From Endozoicomonas sp965261315 (lineage in GTDB: Bacteria > Pseudomonadota > Gammaproteobacteria > Pseudomonadales > Endozoicomonadaceae), in the NCBI GenBank assembly GCA_965261315.1, contig CBDHDM010000041.1, positions 60,383 to 124,382 of the forward strand: 64,000 bases of DNA, in the 5' to 3' direction. The translations under genes and the position numbers were made by a program. Positions 9,959 through 18,725 of this stretch are shown piece after piece (the stretch's first letter is position 1; every line of letters starts with the position of its first letter). The notes under the pieces were generated by a model that saw nothing but the letters and a program-made list of their open reading frames with translations, was not told the origin of the DNA and made no database searches.

Positions 9959-11464
9959 ATGCAGGCAGTTAACAGCAACCCGTTTTATCTTTTGCCACAA
10001 TGGGACCTAAAGGCAAAAGAGTTAATCCAAGGGAAAATGGGTGATAAGTCAGTTGTAGTTCTGGCAAGTGCTCCCTGCGAGCTACGGCTAGAAGAACAAT
10101 GTCAGGCTGAATATAGCGTGCATCAGAGAAGAGGGAAAAAACAACGCAAGTTTCGACTCTGCACGACCAGAATTCCTCCAAGAGTTAACATTCCCCCTGT
10201 ACTGAGCAAGGCAAAGGAAACGATTGATACTCTGGAATCGAAACACAAGTGCCTCAGACCTACAAACAGTGCACTATTATCTAAGCAGGCGGAACCGACA
10301 TTTACCCCCAGAAAGCTGACAGAACAGATTGCACTACTACTCGGCTCCGATGCTGGTATTATTGAAACGCTGCGCGCCGAGGTTGACCAGTTCAAGTTTG
10401 GCCCTGGTGAGTTAGAGAACAAGAAGAGGTCAATGATTGAATCATGTAACCAGCATATCAAGAACCTGTTTAGCTGGAATGAACCAGAGGGGTCTGTAGA
10501 GCAAAGGAAACAGATGGCCAGCGAACGTATTCAGCTTTTAAAGAAGATGTTCCCTGAGTTTCTGAGACCCCCTCCCCTTAAAGATCCAGAACTAGTCAAA
10601 AAAACAGAAGAAATAATGGATTATTTCCATAGAGAAATGGAGTCACTTGAGGACAGAAACTGGGAGATATTCCACCCCGAAGAACTCCCTCCAGTTGAAG
10701 AGTCTCTACAACTTATGAAATGGGCTAGAAACGAACTAGCTAAGGAAAAACTGAAAAGCGAATGGGTTTCACCGGATATATCAAAAGTTAATACCCAGTT
10801 GTTTAATCTCAACCAGTATATCTCTCGTTTAATTAAGGAAAATAATCCATCTAAACTGACTGATCACGACTGCAGGTCAATTGTTCAGATTTATGATGAG
10901 ATCAAAGAAAAAATTGAAACAGATAAGGACTATAAGTATTTCCGCCTCACTCTGGCAAAAATAACGCCAGCTGTAGAAGAGCTCAGGACTTTAGATAAAA
11001 GCTTCTGGCGTCCAGCACAGGAACAGCCAGCCTCCTCAGTACAAGGATACTCTGCTCATTCCACCTCTGCTAATGCAGAACCCTTACCCTCTGAACACAA
11101 CGATGACGGCCTGACTCTTCAGGGTGCTGAAGGGGTCAGCCCTGAAGCCTGCGCCCCAACTAAACAGCAAGGGAGTTTAGACTCAAATATCATTACAGAA
11201 GTAAAAGAGTTGCTTGCACTGGCAATAAAGGAGTTCAATGAAAACCAGCCTGACGATGAAAAAAGAATAAGTGTCTCGGCCTGTGCACAAGCTTTAACAT
11301 ACTCTATTACAGAACGAGAAAGGGCACTCACGATAGAGGTCATTGCAGAACTGGTGAGAATAATAGAATCCTCCAAAAAAGAAGAACCCAATATAAGCGT
11401 TATGGTGACTCCGCTTCTTAATACTCTGAACGAAGCATTTGCAGATCTTCTTATATCAACATGA
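9959..11464 (+). CDS. Orphan 501-residue protein, helical, unknown function
   Basis: I do not recognise this protein. It is hydrophilic, with no signal peptide and no membrane segment. Residues 1-90 are basic and contain a Cys pair. Residues 120-340 are rich in charged residues typical of long helices (KKTEEIMDYFHREMESLEDR and similar). A Ser/Pro/Gln-rich linker (about 355-405) leads to a C-terminal helical domain (about 410-501). The ATG at 9959 has no clear ribosome site; ATG at about 10037 (MGDKSVVVLAS) has a better upstream AAGGGA. It starts 90 bp after the truncated pump gene, so it may mark a recombination breakpoint. Base composition is more A/T-rich than its neighbours. The layout would suit a secreted effector, but nothing proves that. 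Confidence 0.7.
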   Translation: MQAVNSNPFYLLPQWDLKAKELIQGKMGDKSVVVLASAPCELRLEEQCQAEYSVHQRRGKKQRKFRLCTTRIPPRVNIPPVLSKAKETIDTLESKHKCLRPTNSALLSKQAEPTFTPRKLTEQIALLLGSDAGIIETLRAEVDQFKFGPGELENKKRSMIESCNQHIKNLFSWNEPEGSVEQRKQMASERIQLLKKMFPEFLRPPPLKDPELVKKTEEIMDYFHREMESLEDRNWEIFHPEELPPVEESLQLMKWARNELAKEKLKSEWVSPDISKVNTQLFNLNQYISRLIKENNPSKLTDHDCRSIVQIYDEIKEKIETDKDYKYFRLTLAKITPAVEELRTLDKSFWRPAQEQPASSVQGYSAHSTSANAEPLPSEHNDDGLTLQGAEGVSPEACAPTKQQGSLDSNIITEVKELLALAIKEFNENQPDDEKRISVSACAQALTYSITERERALTIEVIAELVRIIESSKKEEPNISVMVTPLLNTLNEAFADLLIST

Positions 11465-11647
11465 ATCCATCTAACACACGAAAGGCAAGAGAAAGAATGG
11501 GTACTTTATTTCTCCTGTACAAAACCCACTGTTACTCAATGAGTAAGCATCCAGTAATCGTCACTGAACCTGAAAACTAGTGCCGAGTGCATATTAAAAA
11601 GATCTGGCTATGCTGATAGGTTCATAAAGCGTTCATCGGTGCAAAGC

Positions 11648-12385
11648 ATGCCTCAGATACCCTATAAAACCGCTCTGGTGACCGGTGCCTCCAGTGGCAT
11701 AGGTGCCAGTGTTGTGAAGGCGTTAACCAATCAAGGGGTTACTGTTTATGCACTGGCAAGGAGGGCTGATCGGCTAAACAGTCTGGCTGAACAAACCGGC
11801 GCAATTCCAATAGTTCTTGATATCTGCGATACCGATAAGCTTTATCAACAGCTGACGGGTCTGGAAGTAGATATTCTGGTCAGTAACGCCGGATTGGGAA
11901 TTGGCCACACACCACTCCATAAAGCTTCCCGGGAAGAAGTTGCGACAGCAATGAATACCAACCTGCTGGCCGCCATGCATCTGGTCAATATTATTGCTCC
12001 GGGTATGGTAGCTCGCAGTAAAGGTCATATCATTCACCTTGGTTCTATTGCCGGGCTCTATCCTTTGTTTTCATCTGTCTATGGAGCCAGCAAAGGAGGT
12101 CTTCATCTTATGTGCCAGAATCTCAGACTGGAACTCAAAGGTACTCCCATCCGCTGTACTGAGATCTGCCCTGGAAGAGTTGAAACGGAGTTCTTTGAAA
12201 AAGCATACAAAGACCCTGAGGTGGTTCAGAAAATTATGACAGAGATTACTCTGCTGAAAGCTGAAGATATTGCTGATGCGGTTCTTTATGCCCTTTCAGC
12301 CCCGCTTCGTGTCAATATTGGATTGATTGAGTTGACGCCAACGGAACAAATGGCGGGAGGATTGGTCAGCCAACCAATCCTCTAA
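11648..12385 (+). CDS. Short-chain dehydrogenase/reductase
   Basis: A classical SDR of 245 residues (NAD(P)-dependent oxidoreductase, YdfG-like). It has the cofactor motif TGASSGIG near the N-terminus, the NAG motif (LVSNAGLGIG), the catalytic Ser in HLGSIAGLYP and the Y-x-x-x-K pair in SSVYGASKGG. ICPGRVETEFF is the usual PG motif after the active site. ARRADRL after beta-2 favours NADP(H), as in serine or 3-hydroxy acid dehydrogenases. An upstream in-frame GTG at 11639 is an alternative start; ATG 11648 gives the standard N-terminus. Substrate unknown. It stands alone. Confidence 0.9.
   Translation: MPQIPYKTALVTGASSGIGASVVKALTNQGVTVYALARRADRLNSLAEQTGAIPIVLDICDTDKLYQQLTGLEVDILVSNAGLGIGHTPLHKASREEVATAMNTNLLAAMHLVNIIAPGMVARSKGHIIHLGSIAGLYPLFSSVYGASKGGLHLMCQNLRLELKGTPIRCTEICPGRVETEFFEKAYKDPEVVQKIMTEITLLKAEDIADAVLYALSAPLRVNIGLIELTPTEQMAGGLVSQPIL
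12357..12382 (+). terminator. Hairpin over the end of the SDR gene
   Basis: A perfect 10-bp stem, GAGGATTGGT at 12357-12366 and ACCAATCCTC at 12373-12382, overlaps the last codons of the SDR gene. A short T-rich stretch follows about 20 bp later (CTTTTTT). It could be a terminator, but the T-run is not adjacent. Confidence 0.35.
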
Positions 12386-12548
12386 AGCTCTCCGCTACAT
12401 TTCTTTTTTAAACCAATAAAATGTATCAGCTGATCATTCACCCTATGAATATAAAAAAGGCCAACATTCAATTTCTGGCTACATTCTTGATTAAAGCAAT
12501 AGTGTCACAAACCGAAAAAACAAATGTCACTCTGAATATCTTACCTGT

Positions 12549-13028
12549 ATGAAAAACATGATTGCTGAGTACAAAAAGTTTGCGCTCAAGGGTAATGTAA
12601 TAGATATGGCCATCGGTATCGTGGTCGGCGGTGCATTTGCAACCATCACATCAAGCCTCGTCAGCAATGTCATTGCGCCTGTTTTTGGACTGCTGACCAG
12701 CGGTGTCGACCTGGCAGACCTGTTTCTGGTACTTAAGGAAGGCAGTGAAGGTTCTCCTTATGTCACCCTTCAGGATGCCAATCAGGACGGCGCTGTCACT
12801 TTGAGTTATGGGCTACTACTGAACAGTATTATCAGCTTCCTTATCGTTTCCTGGTTCGCCTTTCTGATGGTTAAAAGTATAAACCACCTCCGCCAGGACG
12901 AAGAAAAAGTAGAAGACGTGAAGGAAGAGCAGAACACCAAACAGTGTAATCATTGCTTTAGTCAGATTCATAAAGCAGCAACGCGATGTGCTTTTTGTAC
13001 TTCCCCACTGGACATTGACGGCGTTTGA
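12549..13028 (+). CDS. mscL: Large-conductance mechanosensitive channel MscL with cysteine-rich tail
   Basis: A 159-residue homopentameric inner-membrane channel that opens under membrane tension to release solutes on hypo-osmotic shock. The N-terminal amphipathic helix and TM1 (KGNVIDMAIGIVVGGAFATI) match the family closely. The periplasmic loop and TM2 (LLLNSIISFLIVSWFAFLMV) follow. The family is usually 130-145 residues. Here the cytoplasmic helix continues into a tail with two C-x-x-C pairs, CNHC and CAFC, about 12 residues apart, which look like a small zinc ribbon. Single gene. ATG 12549 gives the usual N-terminus. Confidence 0.95.
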   Translation: MKNMIAEYKKFALKGNVIDMAIGIVVGGAFATITSSLVSNVIAPVFGLLTSGVDLADLFLVLKEGSEGSPYVTLQDANQDGAVTLSYGLLLNSIISFLIVSWFAFLMVKSINHLRQDEEKVEDVKEEQNTKQCNHCFSQIHKAATRCAFCTSPLDIDGV

Positions 13029-13317
13029 GTTTTATAGATCAACCATAAAAGAAAACCTTCTAAAATGTCTGCGCTTACCGTCTCTCGTCACTTAACCTCT
13101 AAAAACCATCTATGTTAAAATGCCATGCACACCATGAAACAGCCGTATTGCTTTGCAAGTAAGGTTGACAGAGATCAGGCTTAATACCTCCGGTTTTCGA
13201 GATACCTAAAAGCAACTCAGTCCTCCCCAGACAATACCCATCGACTGACCTGAAGGGTATTTATTATACGGCTGTAGCATGGTAAAAAACTGTCATTAAA
13301 CTGACTGGACATCATTG

Positions 13318-14760
13318 ATGAAACTGACTATACCCCGTTTTGATCTGGCCAAAGTCCTGGTTATAGGTGATATCATGCTGGATCGATACTGGCATGGCGT
13401 CACCTCCCGGATTTCACCGGAAGCTCCGGTACCGGTAGTCAAAGTAGGGCAGATAGAAGATCGCCCTGGTGGAGCGGGCAACGTTGCACTCAACATTGCG
13501 ACCCTGGGTGCACCGGCATGGGTTATCGGCGCAACCGGTGATGATGAGGCGGCAGACGCGCTCCAGACCCGACTGGAAGCCGCAGGCATTTACTGCAGCT
13601 TTGCACGGATTCCCAGCGTTCCAACCATTACCAAGTTACGCGTTATATCCCAACATCAACAGTTGATTCGTCTGGACCATGAAGAAGCCTTTGATGGTCT
13701 GAGCCCTGATGTTGTTGAAGAGAAAGCAGCCCAGTTGATCCAGAATCTGGGGGCTATTGTACTTTCAGATTACGGAAAAGGGACGCTTCAGGGTTGCCAG
13801 CAACTGATTCGTCTTGCACGGTCTCACAATATCCCGGTTCTGGTTGACCCAAAAGGCACCAGTTTCGAGCGGTATCGCGGTGCTACAGTGATCACTCCCA
13901 ATCTAAAAGAGTTCGAAACCATTGTCGGCCCCTGCCGCAGTGAGGAAGAACTGGTCAGCAAGGGTCAGCAATTGTTAAAAGACCTGGAGCTGGGTGCACT
14001 GCTTATCACTCGCAGCGAGCATGGCATGACCCTGATTCGTAAAAATAAGCCAGAAGTCCACTTCCCAGCCAGAGCCAGAGAAGTATTTGATGTCACTGGC
14101 GCTGGGGATACCGTCATTTCCGTCCTTGCCGCCTCATTGGCGGCCGGTTGCGGGATGCCTCAAGCAGCAGGACTTGCCAATATTGCTGCGGGCATTGTTG
14201 TTGCAAAATTAGGTACAGCCAGTGTTTCCATGCCGGAGCTGAGGCGCGAAGTTAATCGCGAGCTTGGTGCTGAGCGTGGTGCAGTTTCTCCGGAACAATT
14301 GATGGTTGCTGTTGAAGATGCCCGTGCACACGGCGAAAAGATCGTATTCACCAATGGCTGCTTTGACATTCTCCACGCTGGTCATGTGGGCTACCTTGAA
14401 CAGGCTCGTAAGCAGGGTGACAGACTCGTTCTTGCGATCAATGGCGATGAATCGGTGACTCGACTGAAAGGGGAAGGTCGCCCGATCAATCCGGTTGACC
14501 GTCGAATGGCCGTACTGGCTGGTCTGGAAGCCGTTGACTGGGTCGTCAGTTTTGATGAAAACACACCAGAAGATCTGATTCGAGCTATCAAGCCAGATGT
14601 TCTGGTCAAAGGTGGCGACTACTCACTGGATCAAGTCGTTGGTGCACCTATTGTTCACGAATACGGTGGTGAGGTAAAAGTACTGGCCTTCCTGGACAAC
14701 TGCTCAACGACAGCCATTGTGGATAAAATCCGCGATGAAAAGGAAGCACAACCCGCCTGA
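13318..14760 (+). CDS. hldE: Bifunctional heptose-7-phosphate kinase / heptose-1-phosphate adenylyltransferase
   Basis: A 480-residue two-domain enzyme making ADP-heptose for the LPS inner core. Residues 1 to about 320 are a PfkB-type sugar kinase (RPGGAGNVALNIATLGA near the start, DVTGAGDTVISVLAASLA as the anion-hole/ATP motif), phosphorylating D-glycero-beta-D-manno-heptose 7-phosphate at O1. About 345-475 is the cytidylyltransferase-like domain with FTNGCFDILHAGHVGYL (the H-x-G-H class motif), which adds AMP. Full length for HldE. ATG 13318 is preferred over the adjacent in-frame TTG at 13315. With msbA and waaA nearby it belongs to LPS assembly, but each gene stands alone. Confidence 0.96.
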   Translation: MKLTIPRFDLAKVLVIGDIMLDRYWHGVTSRISPEAPVPVVKVGQIEDRPGGAGNVALNIATLGAPAWVIGATGDDEAADALQTRLEAAGIYCSFARIPSVPTITKLRVISQHQQLIRLDHEEAFDGLSPDVVEEKAAQLIQNLGAIVLSDYGKGTLQGCQQLIRLARSHNIPVLVDPKGTSFERYRGATVITPNLKEFETIVGPCRSEEELVSKGQQLLKDLELGALLITRSEHGMTLIRKNKPEVHFPARAREVFDVTGAGDTVISVLAASLAAGCGMPQAAGLANIAAGIVVAKLGTASVSMPELRREVNRELGAERGAVSPEQLMVAVEDARAHGEKIVFTNGCFDILHAGHVGYLEQARKQGDRLVLAINGDESVTRLKGEGRPINPVDRRMAVLAGLEAVDWVVSFDENTPEDLIRAIKPDVLVKGGDYSLDQVVGAPIVHEYGGEVKVLAFLDNCSTTAIVDKIRDEKEAQPA

Positions 14761-14776
14761 TCCCCCCCTCTTTGAA

Positions 14777-14803
14777 GGCCTGCTACATCTCGTTGTGCAG
14801 GCC
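14777..14803 (+). terminator. Hairpin after hldE
   Basis: GGCCTGC (14777-14783) pairs with GCAGGCC (14797-14803), 17 bp after the hldE stop, followed by a C/T-rich stretch. A plausible transcription terminator, though with no pure T-run. Confidence 0.5.
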
Positions 14804-14886
14804 CTCCTCTCTTCTACTATCCTAACCATTCAAACAAAAAGTACACATTAACTGGACTTGCCAAGGGTCGATATATCCATTAACCC

Positions 14887-16248
14887 TTGCTTGAGAAATT
14901 ACCCGTGGCGGCACGATGGATCGTTTCCCTGATATTGATGGGAACAACATTATCAACCTATGGACTTCAAGCAGATCAATACTGCTTGGATAACCAGCTC
15001 TCCAGCGTTTACTCTGCCATCGCGAGTAATGTCGGTATCGGTATTACCATTGAGAAAAATGAGAAAACCGTTTTTCCTGCCAATGGAAAACCCATGAATT
15101 TGAAACGTGGCCAGCAGTGGTGTCGTGATATCAAGCCGGAAGAAGACCTGGTCATTCATGAGTCCCGCTTCTTTAAAAAGTGGAGTTTCAGAAAAGCCTT
15201 CCCAACCTCATTATTAAAAGGAATTCGTGTTGAGTTTGGCAAATCCGGACGAATCAGCGAACTCTATGGAATCAACCTTGTTCAGGATTTTGATGCTACC
15301 GACCAGTTCCCACAACCCAACCAATGGATGACTGAACTCTATAAAAATAGTGATACGCCTCTTAATCAAATCTGTATTCCGGGCACACATGATAGTGGCA
15401 GCTATGACATTACGACCTTCTCTGAAGAAGACCCTCACATGTGGGAAAGTTTGAAGAAACTGTTTGACTATTATGCTGAGAGCTATCTATTCACACCATT
15501 TAAAGAGCTGGTTCGGTGGTGGGCAGTGACCCAGGGGGAAAACACTTATCAGCAATTAGCGGCAGGTATTCGCTATCTCGATATACGCCCCAGAAAGATA
15601 CATGGCCAGCTGGTCACCGTTCATGGGCTTGCGGGTGCATCAATTGCTGATATCAGCATTGATATCAGGCGGTTTCTCAATGAAAATCCTAAGGAAATCA
15701 TTATTTTTCATATCCATGAGCCCCTTGGAATGACTCAGGCTGATATCGATGAGTTATTTCAGGTTTTGTATGAAAATTTTGGCAGCAGCATTACTCCCCC
15801 ACAGATACACCCCTCAACCAGTATTCAACAGATCCAGAACAGTGGATACCAGATTATTGTTTTATCAACACTCCACTCCCCCGTATTCTCCGGCTGGTCG
15901 AGCTACGAAACACTATCCAACCTCTGGCATAATAAAAACCGTCCCTACCCACTTCTGGAAAGCATTGTCAGTAATCTTGTACACCGCAGAAATAACCGAC
16001 TTCATATTACCCAGATGACAATGACAGAAAGCCCAGGTGATCTGAAACAGGGCGCAATCCCAGGGCAGCCATCCAGTCTGCGATCATTTGTAAGAACACT
16101 GCGCTATCCATCCGGATTTTTACGATATGCAGCAAACGCTGCCCGTCAAAACAATAACAGGGTAAATATAGTAACGGTAGATTTCCCGGAAGATGACTAC
16201 ATTTATTCAGCTTGTATGCGTGAAAACATGATGGACATATCCCATTAA
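14887..16248 (+). CDS. Secreted PI-PLC-like phosphodiesterase
   Basis: A 453-residue protein (TTG 14887; GTG 14905 is an alternative) with an N-terminal signal peptide (WIVSLILMGTTLSTYGLQA) and two Cys in the first mature segment. From about residue 150 it follows the bacterial phosphatidylinositol-specific phospholipase C pattern: the first catalytic His in ICIPGTHDSGSY (H168), the R-Y-L-D-I-R-P strand (GIRYLDIRPR) and the second His in VTVHGLAG (H246). HIHEPLG and the late VNIVTVDFPEDDYI strand fit the TIM barrel. The ~130-residue N-terminal region is not part of the known PLC fold. The usual reaction cleaves PI or a GPI anchor to a cyclic inositol phosphate and a lipid. A host-membrane target is inference. 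Confidence 0.85.
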   Translation: MLEKLPVAARWIVSLILMGTTLSTYGLQADQYCLDNQLSSVYSAIASNVGIGITIEKNEKTVFPANGKPMNLKRGQQWCRDIKPEEDLVIHESRFFKKWSFRKAFPTSLLKGIRVEFGKSGRISELYGINLVQDFDATDQFPQPNQWMTELYKNSDTPLNQICIPGTHDSGSYDITTFSEEDPHMWESLKKLFDYYAESYLFTPFKELVRWWAVTQGENTYQQLAAGIRYLDIRPRKIHGQLVTVHGLAGASIADISIDIRRFLNENPKEIIIFHIHEPLGMTQADIDELFQVLYENFGSSITPPQIHPSTSIQQIQNSGYQIIVLSTLHSPVFSGWSSYETLSNLWHNKNRPYPLLESIVSNLVHRRNNRLHITQMTMTESPGDLKQGAIPGQPSSLRSFVRTLRYPSGFLRYAANAARQNNNRVNIVTVDFPEDDYIYSACMRENMMDISH

Positions 16249-16270
16249 CTTTTCTGATACGGCGAGGATG

Positions 16271-16465
16271 TTATTCTTTCCAGAATGGCTTTGAAATTTC
16301 CTGCAGGCGATCCGACTCCGTCAAGCCAATATCCTTAAGCAGTCTTGCATCCATTTTTGCCAGATTCTTTCGTCCTTCAGCACGAAACTGCCATAATTGA
16401 TATTGATTCTTCAGCCGTGCTAAATACCTTATCGCTTTACCACTGGATTCTGCATTGTTTTTCAT
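16271..16465 (-). CDS. DUF1127 small protein
   Basis: A 64-residue basic protein. Its C-terminal half carries the DUF1127 pattern (RKNLAKMDARLLKDIGLTESD), as in YjiS-like proteins; some family members bind RNA or influence phosphate and polyamine metabolism. A good ribosome site (GGAGGG) lies 5-6 bp before the ATG. It is convergent with the PI-PLC-like gene, 22 bp away. Confidence 0.85.
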   Translation of the reverse strand: MKNNAESSGKAIRYLARLKNQYQLWQFRAEGRKNLAKMDARLLKDIGLTESDRLQEISKPFWKE

Positions 16466-16505
16466 TACACCCTCCTATATTTTTTAAATTGTTAGAACAA
16501 AAAAG

Positions 16506-17114
16506 TTAATTTCCAAAATTCAGGGTCTGGATATAGTCCCTGCTTGAGTTGGACAGTAAATCCTCATGCATTCGCCATGAGTCATTAAAAAACTCCTGAC
16601 CAATCTGAGTATCCAGAAGAAAAGTTCCAAGCACCTTCAGACCGGCTTCTTTATCGAACACATTTTCTGCATAAATAATCTGCATCCCCTCACCATCGAC
16701 ACCCAGCAGGCGGGAGAAATATTGTGTCATCAGACATCCGTTTCCAGGCTCTTTGGGGGCAAGAATAAGAACCTTTAGTTTTTTCTTTTCCAACTCTGAA
16801 AGCCTTTCATACCAAGGCTTTACCACTTGATGAAGCCAACCTGTCTGAGCTGCTGCCGCATTATAGGCATTGAAATCAATGATTGGCCGAGTGCTTTTTA
16901 CAAAGCGGGTTAATTCACCCTTATCAAACCCGGGACTGCTCAGTATTTTTCTGGCAAAATCCAGACTCATCTGAATCAGCTCCCGCTGGTTTGCCACCTG
17001 TCGTTCATTCAAACCCTGGTCAGGAAGTGATACCTCAACCTTTCTTATGAGTGTTATTAACCGTTCAAGTTCCCTCTTTTTCCATTCTGATAGCTGTTGC
17101 CCTTCTTCCGACAT
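16506..17114 (-). CDS. Hypothetical protein, 202 residues
   Basis: Unrecognised. It is soluble, without signal peptide or membrane segment. The N-terminal half is helical and charged (QLSEWKKRELERLITLIRKV). The middle has SELEKKKLKVLILAPKEPGNG, which looks like a beta strand followed by a loop, and the C-terminal half mixes aromatic and acidic residues. ATG 17114 is chosen over the adjacent TTG at 17117. It lies upstream of the DUF1127 gene on the same strand, 40 bp away, and may be cotranscribed with it. Confidence 0.6.
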   Translation of the reverse strand: MSEEGQQLSEWKKRELERLITLIRKVEVSLPDQGLNERQVANQRELIQMSLDFARKILSSPGFDKGELTRFVKSTRPIIDFNAYNAAAAQTGWLHQVVKPWYERLSELEKKKLKVLILAPKEPGNGCLMTQYFSRLLGVDGEGMQIIYAENVFDKEAGLKVLGTFLLDTQIGQEFFNDSWRMHEDLLSNSSRDYIQTLNFGN

Positions 17115-17266
17115 CAATAAAACATAGAGGGCTAACGGAATATGACTGACAGACTTGAGATTCGTGTAACGTGGCGATGAAAAGGCACTCTGGCTGAACT
17201 CATGTTTGAGAACATCAGCTATCGGCGAAAGGCATGATCAATTTAGACAAAATCTTAGAAACAAAG

Positions 17267-17848
17267 TCAGCGCGAAAATGATGCCTTCAAGTCATCAGCA
17301 ATGCAGAGTGTTGAAAGATGGGAAAGGGTTGTCAGGGACTGTAGATGCTCTTCCTCTGAAGCCGCTGCACAGGCATCGCTGATCACGAAAACGTTGTAGT
17401 CCATGTCATGTGCGGTCCTGACCGCTGACTGCACTGCCCAGGTTGTACCAACGCCACTGAAATAAATATCAGTCACCTTACTAGCCCGGAGAATCGCTTC
17501 CAGACGGGTACTGTAAAAAGGGTTTATCCGCGGTTTAACCACAATAAGATCATCAGGCTGTACATCCAGATCCTCATGAAACTCAGTACCCCATCGCCCC
17601 AGGCGAAGAGCGCCAGCCTCTGCCAATGATGAAAAAAACGGGGAGTTGGTCGGTAAATCCCGATAATCAGGGGAAAAGCCAACCTTCACAAAGATAACAG
17701 GTGTAGATGTTTTTCTTGCACTGGAAATCGCCGTATTTGTATGGGTCAGTACGTGATTCTCAGACACCTGCCTGGCGTACATCCTTCGTTTACCATCCGG
17801 ATGTACGAGATCATTGATGTAGTCGATAACCACCAGAGCATTTTGCAT
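17267..17848 (-). CDS. Isochorismatase-fold hydrolase lacking the nucleophilic Cys
   Basis: A 193-residue cysteine-hydrolase-fold protein. The Asp (VVIDYINDL, D9) and Lys (VVKPRINPFYST, K105) of the usual triad are present. The loop normally reading G-V-x-T-x-x-C-V is SGVGTTWAVQ, so the nucleophilic Cys is Ala138. True isochorismatases such as EntB and PhzD also lack that Cys and work with the Asp. Amidases of the fold (nicotinamidase, N-carbamoylsarcosine amidase) need it. The likely options are therefore a ring/ether hydrolase or an inactive member. It is last in a minus-strand cluster, 49 bp after the aldo/keto reductase. Confidence 0.85.
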   Translation of the reverse strand: MQNALVVIDYINDLVHPDGKRRMYARQVSENHVLTHTNTAISSARKTSTPVIFVKVGFSPDYRDLPTNSPFFSSLAEAGALRLGRWGTEFHEDLDVQPDDLIVVKPRINPFYSTRLEAILRASKVTDIYFSGVGTTWAVQSAVRTAHDMDYNVFVISDACAAASEEEHLQSLTTLSHLSTLCIADDLKASFSR

Positions 17849-17897
17849 GAAAGCCTCTTATAAAAGAGGCTCCCGGGAATCTGTCGGACTTTTCGCT

Positions 17898-18725
17898 TCA
17901 GGTCAGTGTCGGACAGGCGCCCAAGTATGCCTCTACATTTTGTTGCATATGAGCGGGATTAATGGTTCCAACAATAGCTGAAGAAACGGCGGAATGTGCA
18001 AAAACCAGTTTCATACTTTCCAGAACTGGATCCTGACCAGAAAGACAGGCATGACCACTGGCCAGTGCTTTTTTGATCAATATGCCTTTTCCCTGTTCCA
18101 GGGCGTAATCCAGCACCGGCTTTTCCCCCTGTTCATTCAGGTTATAGGTCACCATGGCAACGTCCGAGTGCTTCAGTGCCAGAATGCCACCTTCAACGGT
18201 TTTGGTGGACATACCTGAAGCGAGGATTTTCCCCTCTTTTTTCAGATCAGCCAGAACCTCAAGGCAGCCCGACTGCTCAATGATATTGACATCATCACCA
18301 CTGGAATGAACCAGCATCAATTCAATCACGTCGGTGTTCAGGCGCTGTAGACTTCGCCCTACACTAAACCGGATATGCTGCTCAGAGAAATCAAAGAACG
18401 ATTCTCCCTGGCCATTTTCAAGAGTGACAAACTCTTCTCCTACTTTGCTGCAGATAACCCACTCCTCACGAAGTCCTTTATGTCTGGCAAATAACTGCCC
18501 CAGACGATCTTCACTGATACCATAGGCTGGCGCAGTATCCAGCAGGTTCATTCCCAGGTCATGAGCCAGGGTAAGCAGTTTTAGCATTTCACGGTCATCA
18601 GGAATCGTAAAGTGTTCCGGGTATTTTACCCCCTGATCCCGACCAAACTTAACGGTACCAAAGCCCAGCGGTGATACCTCAAGATCAGTACCACCGATTC
18701 GCTTTCTACCCAGACGCTGGCTCAT
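17898..18725 (-). CDS. Aldo/keto reductase
   Basis: A 275-residue NADPH-dependent oxidoreductase. The catalytic tetrad is visible: Asp and Tyr in NLLDTAPAYGISEDRLG, Lys in ICSKVGEEF and His in LMLVHSSGDD. The late SSAIVGTINPAHMQQNV is the family's cofactor-phosphate segment. The start (ATG 18725) overlaps the stop of the upstream FAD oxidoreductase by 4 bp, so translation is probably coupled. Substrate unknown. Confidence 0.92.
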   Translation of the reverse strand: MSQRLGRKRIGGTDLEVSPLGFGTVKFGRDQGVKYPEHFTIPDDREMLKLLTLAHDLGMNLLDTAPAYGISEDRLGQLFARHKGLREEWVICSKVGEEFVTLENGQGESFFDFSEQHIRFSVGRSLQRLNTDVIELMLVHSSGDDVNIIEQSGCLEVLADLKKEGKILASGMSTKTVEGGILALKHSDVAMVTYNLNEQGEKPVLDYALEQGKGILIKKALASGHACLSGQDPVLESMKLVFAHSAVSSAIVGTINPAHMQQNVEAYLGACPTLT

